Below the pieces are notes generated by a model. It ran no database searches and was not told the DNA's origin. It saw only the letters and a program-made list of their open reading frames with translations. Positions 8,334 through 17,028 of a stretch of 64,000 bases of DNA are shown piece after piece (within the stretch, counting starts at the first letter, position 1; every line of letters begins with the position of its first letter). Position numbers and translations under genes: made by a program. Source of the stretch: Intestinibaculum porci (GTDB lineage Bacteria > Bacillota_I > Bacilli_A > Erysipelotrichales > Coprobacillaceae); the NCBI RefSeq assembly GCF_003925875.1, contig NZ_AP019309.1, positions 930,001-994,000 on the forward strand, written 5' to 3'.

Positions 8334-9257
8334 ATGAATATTGATCATTTAAGATACGTCTTAGAAGTTGAAAAATGCGGATCAATTTCGCAGGCAGCGA
8401 AATCTTTGTATCTTAATCAGCCTTATTTATCAAAAGTGATTGGAGAATTAGAAGAAGAACTCAATTTACGCATTTTTGAACGATCGAATAAAGGCATTCA
8501 GGTGACCCCCAAAGGACGTGATGTCCTCACCCGCATCAGTCATATCGTCGATGAAGTGGATGAACTTGATCATTTATATAAAGGTTTTGAAATGCCTTTT
8601 TCCTTTAGTGTTGCGGTCCCCACCGCTTCCTATATTTCCGCCGCTTTTCATAAGTTTATTAAAGAAGGCCAGCCTTATAAAAATGGCTTAGATGTCGCTT
8701 ATCATGAAACCAATCCGACTGATGTCGTGGATTTAGTCACCAAAGGAGAATGTAATCTTGGAATCTTACGCGTTTTTGATTTTGATCGCGATTACTATAA
8801 CCATCTTTTTGAATTCAAGAATCTGCAAAGTCAGGTGATCAGCTCTTTTGCCTGTGTTTTATTAATGTCTGAAAGCAATAGCTTAGCTGGGAGAAAGCAT
8901 ATTGATATCACAGACCTTAAAAATCAGATTCTGATTCGCCATGCCACCGATCATTTACCTAAGCATACGGTTAGCTATCTTAATGATATCATTCACCAGA
9001 CCGGCGTTACGCAAAGTATTGAAGCTTTTGAAAGGGCCTCCCAGCTGGAGCTGTTAGAAAACTTAGAGGATACATTTATGTTAGTTTCACCGATGCCTAC
9101 AGATTTATTAGAAAAATATCATCTGATCACTCGGCCGCTCAACACGGATGTGCTTAAAGCAATGGATTTATTGATCTATCGTCGCGGTTATACATTATCC
9201 CCTGGAGAAAAGCGTTTTTTAGAAGATCTTCATAAAGAAGTACAAGCGTTTGAATAG
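8334..9257 (+). CDS. LysR-family transcriptional regulator
   Basis: A 307-residue regulator with the N-terminal winged helix-turn-helix (residues 1-60: LRYVLEVEKCGSISQAAKSL...QPYLSKVI..LE..L) and the two-lobe substrate-binding domain behind it. The ribosome site AGGAG is seven to nine bases before the ATG at 8334. It is followed by the Fe-alcohol dehydrogenase on the same strand but separated by a terminator, so it may or may not control that gene. No divergent target gene is present. Confidence 0.88.
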   Translation: MNIDHLRYVLEVEKCGSISQAAKSLYLNQPYLSKVIGELEEELNLRIFERSNKGIQVTPKGRDVLTRISHIVDEVDELDHLYKGFEMPFSFSVAVPTASYISAAFHKFIKEGQPYKNGLDVAYHETNPTDVVDLVTKGECNLGILRVFDFDRDYYNHLFEFKNLQSQVISSFACVLLMSESNSLAGRKHIDITDLKNQILIRHATDHLPKHTVSYLNDIIHQTGVTQSIEAFERASQLELLENLEDTFMLVSPMPTDLLEKYHLITRPLNTDVLKAMDLLIYRRGYTLSPGEKRFLEDLHKEVQAFE

Positions 9258-9297
9258 TGCTATATCTTTTTTGATATAGTGCTATTCTTTTTTTAAT
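9253..9297 (+). terminator. Terminator overlapping the LysR stop codon
   Basis: GAATAGTGCTATATC pairs with GATATAGTGCTATTC (two wobble pairs) around a T6 loop and is followed by a T-run. Confidence 0.75.
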
Positions 9298-9299
9298 AT

Positions 9300-9328
9300 T
9301 TGAAATTTTGAGATGAAAACGGTATCAT
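9300..9328 (+). promoter_or_regulatory. Promoter of the Fe-alcohol dehydrogenase
   Basis: TTGAAA, 17 bases, TATCAT, about 50 bases before the start codon. Confidence 0.55.
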
Positions 9329-9333
9329 AGGAA

Positions 9334-9351
9334 TCGTGAAATGTATCACGA
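9334..9351 (+). promoter_or_regulatory. 18-bp palindromic operator, Rex-like
   Basis: TCGTGA and TCACGA are perfect inverted arms around six bases. It lies where transcription should start. Rex (NADH sensor) sites have GTGA...TCAC arms with similar spacing and often control alcohol dehydrogenases. The assignment to Rex is inference. Confidence 0.45.
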
Positions 9352-9378
9352 AGTAAATGTGTAAAGGAGATAATAATT

Positions 9379-10596
9379 ATGGCAAGATTTACTTTACCAA
9401 GAGACCTATATCATGGAAAAGGTTCCCTGGAAGCATTAAAAACATTAAAAGGAAAGAAAGCGATCATCTGTGTCGGCGGCGGCTCAATGAAACGTTTTGG
9501 TTTCTTACAGAAAGCTGAAGAATATCTGAAAGAAGCAGGTATGGAAGTTCAGTTATTTGAAGGAATCGAATCAGATCCATCAGTTACGACGGTCATGAAC
9601 GGGGCAAAAGCCATGGAAGAATTCGGTCCTGACTGGATCGTAGCCATCGGCGGCGGTTCACCAATCGATGCTGCAAAAGCTATGTGGGTTAAATATGAAC
9701 ACCCAGAATGTACATTCGAAGATATGTGTAAAGTGTTTGCTTTACCTGAATTAAGACATAAAGCAAAATTCTGTGCAGTTTCTTCAACATCAGGAACAGC
9801 AACAGAAGTAACTTGCTTCTCAATTATCACTGATTATGATAAAGGTATTAAATATCCAATCGCTGACTTTGGCATCACTCCAGATGTAGCCATCGTTGAT
9901 CCTGAATTAGCAGAAACAATGCCTAAGAAATTAGTCGCTCATACAGGTATGGATGCGATGACACATGCGATCGAAGCTTTTGTGTCAACAGCACACTGCA
10001 ACTATACAGATCCAGTAGCGATCTGGGCAATCCGTATGATCCAGAGAGATTTAATCAACTCTTATAATGGCGATATGACTGCTCGTGATAATATGCATGA
10101 TGCACAGTGCTTAGCAGGTCAGGCATTCTCTAATGCTTCATTAGGTATCGTACACTCAATGGCTCATAAGACAGGTGCTGCATTCGCTGATTACGGCGCT
10201 CATATTATCCATGGCGCTGCTAACGCAATGTACTTACCAAAAGTTATTGCTTTCAATGCGAAAGATCCAGAAGCAAAATCTAGATATGCATTCATCGCTG
10301 ATGAAATGAAATTAGGCGGCACAACTGAAGATGAAAAAGTTGCAAAGTTAATTGAAAAATTACGCAGCATGAATGATGCATTAAATATTCCACATGGCAT
10401 CAAACATTACGGTGCAGATTCTTATCCAACAGAACAGGGCTTCGTTCCTGAAAATGTCTTCTTAGAAAGATTACCTGAAATCGCTAAGAATGCCATCGCA
10501 GATGCCTGCACTTTAACAAACCCACGTAAACCAACACAGGAAGAAATGGAAAAATTACTGAAGGCTTGTTACTACGACACTGAAGTGGATTTCTAA
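9379..10596 (+). CDS. Iron-containing (type III) alcohol dehydrogenase
   Basis: A 405-residue standalone Fe-ADH that reduces aldehydes to alcohols with NAD(P)H. The N-terminal Rossmann-like half carries GGGSPIDAAKAM. The metal site is made of the Asp and His residues in the AHTGMDAMTHAIEAF region and in GIVHSMAHKTGA and HIIHGAANA. The length fits the family, and it is not fused to an aldehyde dehydrogenase as in AdhE. AAAGGAG precedes the ATG. A strong promoter and a palindromic operator suggest redox-controlled high expression in fermentation. It is monocistronic, ended by the hairpin at 10606-10630. Confidence 0.92.
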   Translation: MARFTLPRDLYHGKGSLEALKTLKGKKAIICVGGGSMKRFGFLQKAEEYLKEAGMEVQLFEGIESDPSVTTVMNGAKAMEEFGPDWIVAIGGGSPIDAAKAMWVKYEHPECTFEDMCKVFALPELRHKAKFCAVSSTSGTATEVTCFSIITDYDKGIKYPIADFGITPDVAIVDPELAETMPKKLVAHTGMDAMTHAIEAFVSTAHCNYTDPVAIWAIRMIQRDLINSYNGDMTARDNMHDAQCLAGQAFSNASLGIVHSMAHKTGAAFADYGAHIIHGAANAMYLPKVIAFNAKDPEAKSRYAFIADEMKLGGTTEDEKVAKLIEKLRSMNDALNIPHGIKHYGADSYPTEQGFVPENVFLERLPEIAKNAIADACTLTNPRKPTQEEMEKLLKACYYDTEVDF

Positions 10597-10605
10597 AACA
10601 TATGA

Positions 10606-10630
10606 GGAGAAGGACACCTTCTCCTTTTTT
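10606..10630 (+). terminator. Rho-independent terminator after Fe-ADH
   Basis: GGAGAAGG and CCTTCTCC with a three-base loop and six T. Confidence 0.85.
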
Positions 10631-10643
10631 GATGGAGGCAAAT

Positions 10644-11156
10644 ATGAAAGATCGCAATGGTTTAACCGAAGAAGAATTTTTAAAACAGTATAATCCTGAT
10701 AAATATCCCAAACCATCTCTCACGGCGGATATTGTCGTTTTCGCAAAGGATCATGACAAGCTGCAAATTTTATTAGTCAAAAGAGGGGGCCATCCCTTTA
10801 TTGGTCACTACGCGACTCCGGGCGGTTTCGCTAATAAAAATGAACCCTTAGAAAAGACGGCAGCACGTGAATTAGCCGAAGAAACGGGTGTGACCGGCTT
10901 ACCTTTACAGCTATTAGGGGTGTATTCCAAACCAGGCCGTGATCCGCGCGGCTGGGTTGTTTCCTGCGCTTATATGGCCGTAATTGATAAAAACAAAGTG
11001 CATGTGAAGGCTGGTGATGATGCAGCTGAAGCAAAGTGGTTTACAGTCACCAAAGCGCATGCGCTCATCTGTGGAGATGAAACATTATCTTTGTCTGATT
11101 TGGCTTTTGACCACCAGGACATTGTCGGTGATGCGCTTGCAAAAATAGGTTACTAA
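10644..11156 (+). CDS. NUDIX hydrolase
   Basis: A 170-residue NUDIX protein. The Nudix box is clear: G-x5-E-x7-REL-AEE-TG (GGFANKNEPLEKTAARELAE then ETGV), residues about 60-83, which binds the metals that cleave nucleoside diphosphate linkages. The N-terminal YPKPSLTADIVVF segment and the length resemble ADP-ribose pyrophosphatase-like members. The substrate is not determined. GGAGG six bases upstream supports the start at 10644; the earlier in-frame ATG lies in the terminator. Likely co-transcribed with the next two genes. Confidence 0.87.
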   Translation: MKDRNGLTEEEFLKQYNPDKYPKPSLTADIVVFAKDHDKLQILLVKRGGHPFIGHYATPGGFANKNEPLEKTAARELAEETGVTGLPLQLLGVYSKPGRDPRGWVVSCAYMAVIDKNKVHVKAGDDAAEAKWFTVTKAHALICGDETLSLSDLAFDHQDIVGDALAKIGY

Positions 11157-11182
11157 TTTATAATAATGTCAGGAGGTAAACT

Positions 11183-11656
11183 ATGGAACTGAATGTAGAT
11201 GTATTTCATAACTTTTTTCCTGGCAATGCATTAGTCACTGCCGGAAACTTAGAAGACTATAACACGATGACAATTGGCTGGGGAGCATTAGGCAGTATCT
11301 GGGGGAAGGATGCAGTCACGATTTATGTTCGTGATAGCCGTTATACCCTGGAATATTTAAGAAAGTGCGATTATTTTACAATCGATTTCTTTGAGGGGGA
11401 GCATAAAAAGGACTTAGCGATCTTAGGCAGCAAGTCGGGTCGTGATGGGGATAAAGTCGCATTGACATCCCTAACCCCAGAAGCATGTGATCATGGCGTG
11501 CGCTTTAAAGAAGCCAAGTATACCCTGATCTGCAAGAAACTGTATGAACAGAAAATGGATTTGAGCGCCATGCCAAAAGAAATTCAGAATTCTTCTTATA
11601 AAGATGGCGATATACATAATATGTTCATTGGGGAAGTTGTAGGTCTTGTGAAATAA
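11183..11656 (+). CDS. Flavin reductase-like (FMN-binding) protein
   Basis: A 157-residue protein of the flavin reductase/flavoredoxin fold: the N-terminal block NALVTAG...NTMTIGWG and the IYVRDSRYTLEYL segment are typical for FMN binding. Such proteins transfer electrons from NAD(P)H or reduce flavin. AGGAGG precedes the start. The stop TAA overlaps the ATG of the following aldolase by one base (TAATG), so translation is coupled. Confidence 0.82.
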   Translation: MELNVDVFHNFFPGNALVTAGNLEDYNTMTIGWGALGSIWGKDAVTIYVRDSRYTLEYLRKCDYFTIDFFEGEHKKDLAILGSKSGRDGDKVALTSLTPEACDHGVRFKEAKYTLICKKLYEQKMDLSAMPKEIQNSSYKDGDIHNMFIGEVVGLVK

Positions 11657-12687
11657 TGTATTACTTTATTAATGATTATAGTGAAGGAGCGCATCCCAAA
11701 CTTTTAGAAGCGTTAGTGAAAAGCAATGAGGAACATTTAACGGGTTATGGCAGTGATCCTTACTGCGCCAGCGCGAAAGAAAAGATCAAAGCATTCACGA
11801 AAGTGGATAGTGATGATATTTACTTTATCTCAGGTGGTACGCAGACCAATATGATCGTCATTTCAACGATGCTAGCGCCTTATGAAGCTGTAGTGGCAGC
11901 GACGACGGGTCATGTGAATTTCCATGAAGCAGGGGCGATTGAGCACGCTGGCCGTAAGGTCTTAACGATTCCTTCTCATGATGGAAAGATTGATGCGGGT
12001 GAATTAAAAGACTATTTAGCGACGTTCTACGCTGATGAAAACCATGAACATATGGCTTTCCCAGGGATGGTGTATGTTTCTCATCCAACGGAATATGGAA
12101 CCTTATATTCTAAAGCTGAACTGACCGCTATTTCCGATGTTTGTCATGAATATGACTTGCCCTTATTCTTGGATGGCGCCCGTTTAGGCTACGCGTTAGC
12201 AGCAAAACATGACTTAGAGATTGAAGAGATCGGCGCGTTAACGGATGTTTTCTATCTTGGCGGCACGAAAGTGGGCGCTTTATGCGGGGAAGCAGTTGTT
12301 TTTACGCATAATAATGCGCCTAAACATTTCTTAACACAGATCAAACAAAATGGCGCTTTATTAGCGAAAGGGCGTTTAATGGGTGTGCAGTTTGATGCGC
12401 TCTTTACTGATGATCTGTATTTAAAGATCTCGCAAAATGCCATTGCCTGTGCGATGGCTTTAAAGAAAGGCTTAATAGAGCGTGGTTATCATCTTTATAT
12501 CGATTCACCAACCAATCAGCAGTTCATTGTCGTGGCTAACGAAGAACTTAAAAAGATGCAAGAATACGTCGCTTACGGGTTCTGGGAAAAGTATGATGAT
12601 ACGCATACCGTGATTCGTTTAGCAACGTCCTGGGCTACGCAAATGCGTGATGTCGAAGGTCTATTAGCAATGATGGAAAGACATTGA
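11656..12687 (+). CDS. Low-specificity L-threonine aldolase-type PLP enzyme
   Basis: A 343-residue PLP-dependent enzyme of the beta-eliminating lyase/threonine aldolase family, which splits threonine (or allo-threonine) to glycine and acetaldehyde. Visible are GGTQTNM (cofactor phosphate contact), FLDGARLGYAL (Asp contacting PLP) and the Schiff-base Lys205 in LGGTKVGAL. Acetaldehyde could be handled by the Fe-ADH upstream, though the genes are not in one unit. Start overlaps the stop of the flavin reductase. A convergent hairpin follows. Confidence 0.87.
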   Translation: MYYFINDYSEGAHPKLLEALVKSNEEHLTGYGSDPYCASAKEKIKAFTKVDSDDIYFISGGTQTNMIVISTMLAPYEAVVAATTGHVNFHEAGAIEHAGRKVLTIPSHDGKIDAGELKDYLATFYADENHEHMAFPGMVYVSHPTEYGTLYSKAELTAISDVCHEYDLPLFLDGARLGYALAAKHDLEIEEIGALTDVFYLGGTKVGALCGEAVVFTHNNAPKHFLTQIKQNGALLAKGRLMGVQFDALFTDDLYLKISQNAIACAMALKKGLIERGYHLYIDSPTNQQFIVVANEELKKMQEYVAYGFWEKYDDTHTVIRLATSWATQMRDVEGLLAMMERH

Positions 12688-12708
12688 GAAAAACTCAATG
12701 CCTTTTTT
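12682..12708. terminator. Hairpin between convergent genes
   Basis: CATTGAG/CTCAATG with a T6 run on the plus strand; it overlaps the aldolase stop and the end of the ABC ATPase gene. Confidence 0.65.
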
Positions 12709-13333
12709 CAATTGTGCCCTTTTTAATTGGTAAGATCCTATCACAAATACTTTCTAAAAAGTCCCGATCATGTGAGGCAATGATCAGTGTTCGTCCTTCT
12801 TCTTTAAAACTTTCAAAAAGCATCATAATGCGTTGTACGCTTTCTTCATCTAAAGCATTGGTTGGTTCATCGAGTAATAAAAGTTCCTGGTGTTCAAAGA
12901 AGCTTTGCGCTAAGCACAGTTTCTGCTTCATTCCTAGTGAGTAGCGAAAGACGCGCTTTTTACTTTGCGGATCTAAACCAACTGCGTTTAAAGCCTCGAT
13001 AATATCTTCTTCACTGGCAATCTTTTGGATTTTCGCAATACCTTCTAAGTTTTCTTTGGCACTTAAATAGGACAGCATGTTCATATGTTCGATGAGAATA
13101 CCGGTATGGGGCGCAAAATCAACATCTTTGGTAATGATCTGATCATTGATTTTAACAAAGCCTTCCGTTGGCATAATAAGGCCGGCAATGGCTCTTAAGA
13201 GCATTGTTTTCCCGCTGCCGTTGCGGCCATATAAACCATAGATTTTTCCTTTCTCTAAAGAGATCGTAAGATGATTTAAGATTGTTTCCTGGCGGATCAC
13301 CTTGGTATAGTTTTCAATTTCGAGATAGCTCAT
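12695..13333 (-). CDS. ABC transporter ATP-binding protein
   Basis: A 212-residue ABC ATPase: Walker A GRNGSGKT, signature YSLGMKQKL, Walker B LLLLDEPTNALDE, followed by a switch His in ASHDRDF. It is shorter than importer ATPases and fits ABC-2 exporters (bacteriocin immunity or peptide export type). Start at 13333 follows AAAGGAG and its ATG overlaps the stop of the upstream membrane gene (ATGA). It is the last gene of a four-gene minus-strand operon. Confidence 0.92.
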   Translation of the reverse strand: MSYLEIENYTKVIRQETILNHLTISLEKGKIYGLYGRNGSGKTMLLRAIAGLIMPTEGFVKINDQIITKDVDFAPHTGILIEHMNMLSYLSAKENLEGIAKIQKIASEEDIIEALNAVGLDPQSKKRVFRYSLGMKQKLCLAQSFFEHQELLLLDEPTNALDEESVQRIMMLFESFKEEGRTLIIASHDRDFLESICDRILPIKKGTIEKRH

Positions 13334-13926
13334 AAGTACTCCTTTCTTTTGATCAAATAACTGTTTATAGCTAGTAAGCATAAACAAACGGGGATCAGCA
13401 ACAATGGATGGGGATAACGAGTAAAGAGGCTTTCTGGGATGAATAAGTCCGTTAATAATGGCTGCTTCATGTATTGCATATAATCACTCATCATAGGACT
13501 GCTTACCACATAAGTCATAATGAGTAATAAAGGATCATGAAGTAATAATGCAAGAGAGGATTGCATCAGTAATAAGCAGATCAAAAGGACAGTGAAAAGA
13601 AGACTTTGATAAACTCTTAGATGTTTGAAGACAATACGATTCATCATCAGAAAGCTGATGCTGCATAGGAAAGCGTCTATAAAGATTCCTAAGAGATGTT
13701 TGTGAATGATCTTCTTTTTAGAGACATAACGAATAATTTGATAATCCTTTTCTTCCTTAAAAAGAGAGAAAAATAAGGGAATAGCATAAAGGGGTACAAC
13801 CTTTAAGTAAAAGATCAGGCCTATATCGTAGGGCAAATCAATACTTGTCTTACCTGTTTTAAGAAAGAATGTACATAAGATATATAAATAGGGCAAATAA
13901 CATAGTAACATGAGAAGATGACTCAT
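13330..13926 (-). CDS. ABC exporter membrane subunit (1)
   Basis: A 198-residue protein dominated by about six hydrophobic helices with short basic loops. No family motif is recognisable. Its start overlaps the stop of the upstream permease by four bases and its stop overlaps the ATPase start, so it is a transporter subunit by context. Confidence 0.75.
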   Translation of the reverse strand: MSHLLMLLCYLPYLYILCTFFLKTGKTSIDLPYDIGLIFYLKVVPLYAIPLFFSLFKEEKDYQIIRYVSKKKIIHKHLLGIFIDAFLCSISFLMMNRIVFKHLRVYQSLLFTVLLICLLLMQSSLALLLHDPLLLIMTYVVSSPMMSDYMQYMKQPLLTDLFIPESLFTRYPHPLLLIPVCLCLLAINSYLIKRKEYL

Positions 13927-14546
13927 ATGACATCACGTCCCTGTAAACATTTTTGTCTGATGATGGATAAGAAAATGAGTAAAGCGAGGAAAAGACAATC
14001 CTTTTGCATGAGTAAAAGATAGGGGATTGTTTTGTTTTCAAAGATCATAATACCCATGAAAGACATCATCGGAAATGTCAAAAGCATCGATAACACACAC
14101 GTAATGGCAACGCTAAGCAAGTGTTGATGGGTGATGAGTATGATGATATCCAAAAGTATCATAAAAAGTAAATAAACAGGAATCAGATAACAGCCTTCCA
14201 TTAGTGATGGCCAAATTACCAAACGACCGTAGCGGATCATCACGCAAAGATTCGTTGTTATATAAAACATACTGAGAAAACAAAGCACATGCAGGCATTC
14301 ATGTAAAGTTATTTTCTGTAACAGTTTCTTTTTAGAGAAACGAATCAGATAGGCATCCTGAAAACGTAAATAAAGGAAACTATGTCCCACGATCACGAAG
14401 GGGATGTATTCTTTAAAATGTAATTCATAAGCATTAGGCGTTGAATAAGAGAGAACCATATTCGCTAGTGCATTGTGATGGGTAAGATAACTATGCATGA
14501 TGGTCAGACTTATAAGCACGTAGTAGATAATCAGCATTTTCATCAC
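13923..14546 (-). CDS. ABC exporter membrane subunit (2)
   Basis: A 207-residue polytopic membrane protein with about six hydrophobic stretches. It overlaps both neighbours by four bases (ATGA junctions), giving tight translational coupling. It has no recognisable motif beyond the membrane pattern. It is likely one of three permease-like partners of the ATPase at 12695-13333. Confidence 0.75.
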   Translation of the reverse strand: MMKMLIIYYVLISLTIMHSYLTHHNALANMVLSYSTPNAYELHFKEYIPFVIVGHSFLYLRFQDAYLIRFSKKKLLQKITLHECLHVLCFLSMFYITTNLCVMIRYGRLVIWPSLMEGCYLIPVYLLFMILLDIIILITHQHLLSVAITCVLSMLLTFPMMSFMGIMIFENKTIPYLLLMQKDCLFLALLIFLSIIRQKCLQGRDVI

Positions 14547-15325
14547 CGCCTTACTTTATTGACAATGACGCTGATGATAATAACAATCAGTAAAGGAATC
14601 ATATATAACACTAAATTGTGTAATCGCATGGCGAAAGTAACCTCGGTATAAGGCTGATATAAATCTGGTAAATATGATAATTGGCTATACCAAAAGTAAA
14701 AACTGACAATCCAGACAATCAGACGGAAAGGAATGAGGGTACTTAACGCCGTGATCGCTGTGGCATAGCAGGCTGATAATAAACCAAACAGGATGATGAA
14801 TGTGATATACGATATATAGGGTTTTCGATTTGACAATAAAAGTGGTAAATTATCTTTATACATATTACTTGCGTATTGACCATGGCGAAATACGACTAAG
14901 CAGACAAGATAATTAATAGTCGCTAAGATGATGAATGTGATCGTAATATAAAGAAACTGAGCGAGCAGTTTTGCATAGTAAATTTTGTGAGAGGAACGCA
15001 TCTTTGTCATGTCATCCATATGGGAAGCATGTTCTGCGCAGTGATCTCCCGCGCCGAGCAATAATAAGTAGATAGGCATCAGCCAAATAATGATCGTTTG
15101 GGGAATATGACCGTGTGATAATCCGGACAAAAAAGCTGCATCGGGCGGGATATAAGTCCATTTGTAGACAAGGGACATTGGTGTTCCAGGATAAATATTG
15201 GCTGGATTAATATAGGAATCCTTAAAAACAAGGTACACATCCCAAAGCATAATGGTCAGCATAAAGAGTAAGACGATCAGATTTCTTTTACGATGTAATC
15301 TTTTATAAAGTTCATAGGCAAACAT
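14543..15325 (-). CDS. ABC exporter membrane subunit (3), first gene of operon
   Basis: A 260-residue membrane protein with an N-terminal cytoplasmic start (MFAYELYKRLHRKRN) typical of ABC-2 permeases, then a membrane helix, an extracytoplasmic loop rich in Pro/Tyr/Asp (about 35-75), and four or five further helices. A weak AGGAG-type site lies upstream (AAAAGGAGTAAT). Together the operon resembles small exporters for lantibiotic immunity or peptide export. The cargo is unknown; the broken secreted-protein gene just upstream is a candidate former partner. Confidence 0.78.
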   Translation of the reverse strand: MFAYELYKRLHRKRNLIVLLFMLTIMLWDVYLVFKDSYINPANIYPGTPMSLVYKWTYIPPDAAFLSGLSHGHIPQTIIIWLMPIYLLLLGAGDHCAEHASHMDDMTKMRSSHKIYYAKLLAQFLYITITFIILATINYLVCLVVFRHGQYASNMYKDNLPLLLSNRKPYISYITFIILFGLLSACYATAITALSTLIPFRLIVWIVSFYFWYSQLSYLPDLYQPYTEVTFAMRLHNLVLYMIPLLIVIIISVIVNKVRR

Positions 15326-15377
15326 AAAATTACTCCTTTTATATTATTTATGCAGAAGCAACATACGTATACAATAT

Positions 15378-15789
15378 TATTTTGTAGCAGCTTGCCAATG
15401 ACCACTGACAAGATAGACATTTTCGTTATATTTATTATTTTCAGCAGTTAACATAACGTGCTGCTGATTTGCAAAGCCATAGGCAGCTGGTGTCTGCGAG
15501 GTACCTTGCTTGACATCGGTAGAAGGTGCGACATGAGTGCCGTCGGTCTTTTCGAGCCAAAAACTTGTAATGGTGCCTTTTCCTTCTCCGGATGATTCTA
15601 AGGAAATATACCAAGGGACATCAAGTTTGTCTTTTGGGACATCTCTAAATACGGTGTAGTCTGTTGATGTGTTTTGTTTTCTGCTTGGATTCTATAATGA
15701 TAATATTATACCGGGCTTGCATGAGCGCAAACGGTGGAAAATGGAATGAATCCCAAAAGCAGAAAAATTCCTAATAATTTCATTTTCAT
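15378..15789 (-). pseudogene. Broken secreted protein gene, DUF2712-like
   Basis: An AGGAGG site (GGAGGTTATTTT) leads into MKMKLLGIF..., a good signal peptide ending near VCAHAS, after which the frame meets a TAA. A second frame then reads NPSRKQNTSTDYTVFRDVPK and on through SGEGKGTITSFWL to VSGHWQAATK and a stop at 15378. The two pieces fit one secreted protein of about 130 residues disrupted by at least one small insertion or deletion near 15700. The SGEGKGT...FWL...QGT...AENN...SGHW pattern resembles DUF2712 secreted proteins, as I recall the family. The gene was probably the partner or cargo of the ABC exporter downstream. Confidence 0.65.
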
Positions 15790-15912
15790 AAAATAACCTC
15801 CAAAAATCAAAATGATGTTGCTTCTGTACTTATAATCAAGCACAAAGCAGGGATTTTGAACAGGACACAAGCTGAGAATCGAAAAAAATAGCGCCTTTTT
15901 TATGAAAAAATC

Positions 15913-16401
15913 CTAGCGTGAAAGCGCTAGGATCAAAGTGGTGACTAAAAGGATGAGGAAGAGGGAGGAGTGGTGGGCGATCAGCCATTGACCACTTGCA
16001 GTGTGATGTAAATAATAGCGTACCTGCGTAATATACAAAGGTGATCCTAATAGTAAGAGTGGAATGATTAATGGAATGGCAGTGCTTTGGTAAAAGAGAT
16101 TACCTAAGGAGCTATGAAGTGTCAAGCTTAGTAATAATGCCAAACTTGTCAACAAAGACAACAGCTGATGATAAGCCTGATCGCTCATTGGCGTTTGGGT
16201 CTTTTTGATGAGGTCATCAAGACTGACATGGAAATAGCGTGATAATTCTAACATCACTGTATAATCTGGCATGGTTTTGCCGTTTTCCCAGCGGGAAATG
16301 GATTTGCTGGTGGTGTTAAGAATTTCCGCTAACTGTTCCTGAGTCAAATGATGACTATGTCTTAATGTTTTTAAGTTTTCACTAAATTGAATGTCATTCA
16401 T
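15913..16401 (-). CDS. XRE-family regulator with C-terminal membrane helices
   Basis: A 162-residue protein. The Cro/C1-type helix-turn-helix (about residues 8-62) reads FSENLKTLRHSHHLTQEQLA and SKSISRWENGKTMPDY. After a short linker there are two or three hydrophobic stretches, so the DNA-binding domain is probably tethered to the membrane. Start at 16401 follows AGAAGGTG. This type of regulator is common in Bacillota next to transporter genes, and it lies upstream of the ABC exporter operon. A link to it is inference. Confidence 0.82.
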   Translation of the reverse strand: MNDIQFSENLKTLRHSHHLTQEQLAEILNTTSKSISRWENGKTMPDYTVMLELSRYFHVSLDDLIKKTQTPMSDQAYHQLLSLLTSLALLLSLTLHSSLGNLFYQSTAIPLIIPLLLLGSPLYITQVRYYLHHTASGQWLIAHHSSLFLILLVTTLILALSR

Positions 16402-16463
16402 GTGGTCACCTTCTTTCTTATATTGTAGCATGGAAGAAAGAGATTTCAGAAAAAAGCGTATAT

Positions 16464-16898
16464 TTACGATGAAATTATTAATTGATGACTTTGACGATAC
16501 TGTGTTGGCGTACAATGATAAGTATGTTTAAACAAGCGAGAGAAATAGAGCGCATCTTCATAACCGACAGACAAGGCGATGACTTTAATCGGCTGAGTCG
16601 TTTCAGTTAATAAGCTGCAGGAGCGCTTTAAGCGATAAGTAATGAGAAAGTCTTTTGGTAACATGCCAGTTCGTTCTTTAAATAAGCGATACAGATAAGT
16701 GCGTTCAATATGCAAAGCATTAGCGATACTGGAAATGTTTATGGGTTGACTGTAATTGGCCTCAATATAGCGAATTGCTAAATCAGTATAGCTCTTCTGC
16801 TTTTCCTGGAGATCGATTTGCTGGCGGGGGAATTTTGTGACCAAAAGATAAAGGTAGCGATCAAGAATGCTGGTGATGAGCAGATCATTATGGGTTAA
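16464..16898 (-). pseudogene. C-terminal remnant of an AraC-family regulator
   Basis: The reading frame encodes a complete AraC DNA-binding domain (ISSIANALHIERTYLYRLFK ... IKVIALSVGYEDALYFSRLF) but opens only after an in-frame TAA at 16899-16901. The remaining upstream part is just a linker (LLITSILDRYLYLLVTK). The usual N-terminal cupin sensor of about 150 residues is absent, and there is no convincing ribosome site for the TTG at 16844. I read it as a decayed gene, though a short DNA-binding protein cannot be excluded. Confidence 0.65.
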
Positions 16899-17028
16899 TT
16901 ACGGATCATCATGAAAATGGTGATTTTACTTCTCAGCTTTTTGTTTTAAAAGCCTTATAAAAGAAAAATACTTTGAGCCTCCCTGGCATAAATGATAAAA
17001 TATTCTTATAAAGGGGAGGCTTTATCTT

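Noticed and set aside
16842-16844. TTG start giving a functional short AraC-type regulator
   Set aside because: No ribosome site and the frame continues upstream to a stop with typical linker sequence, which fits a truncated gene better.
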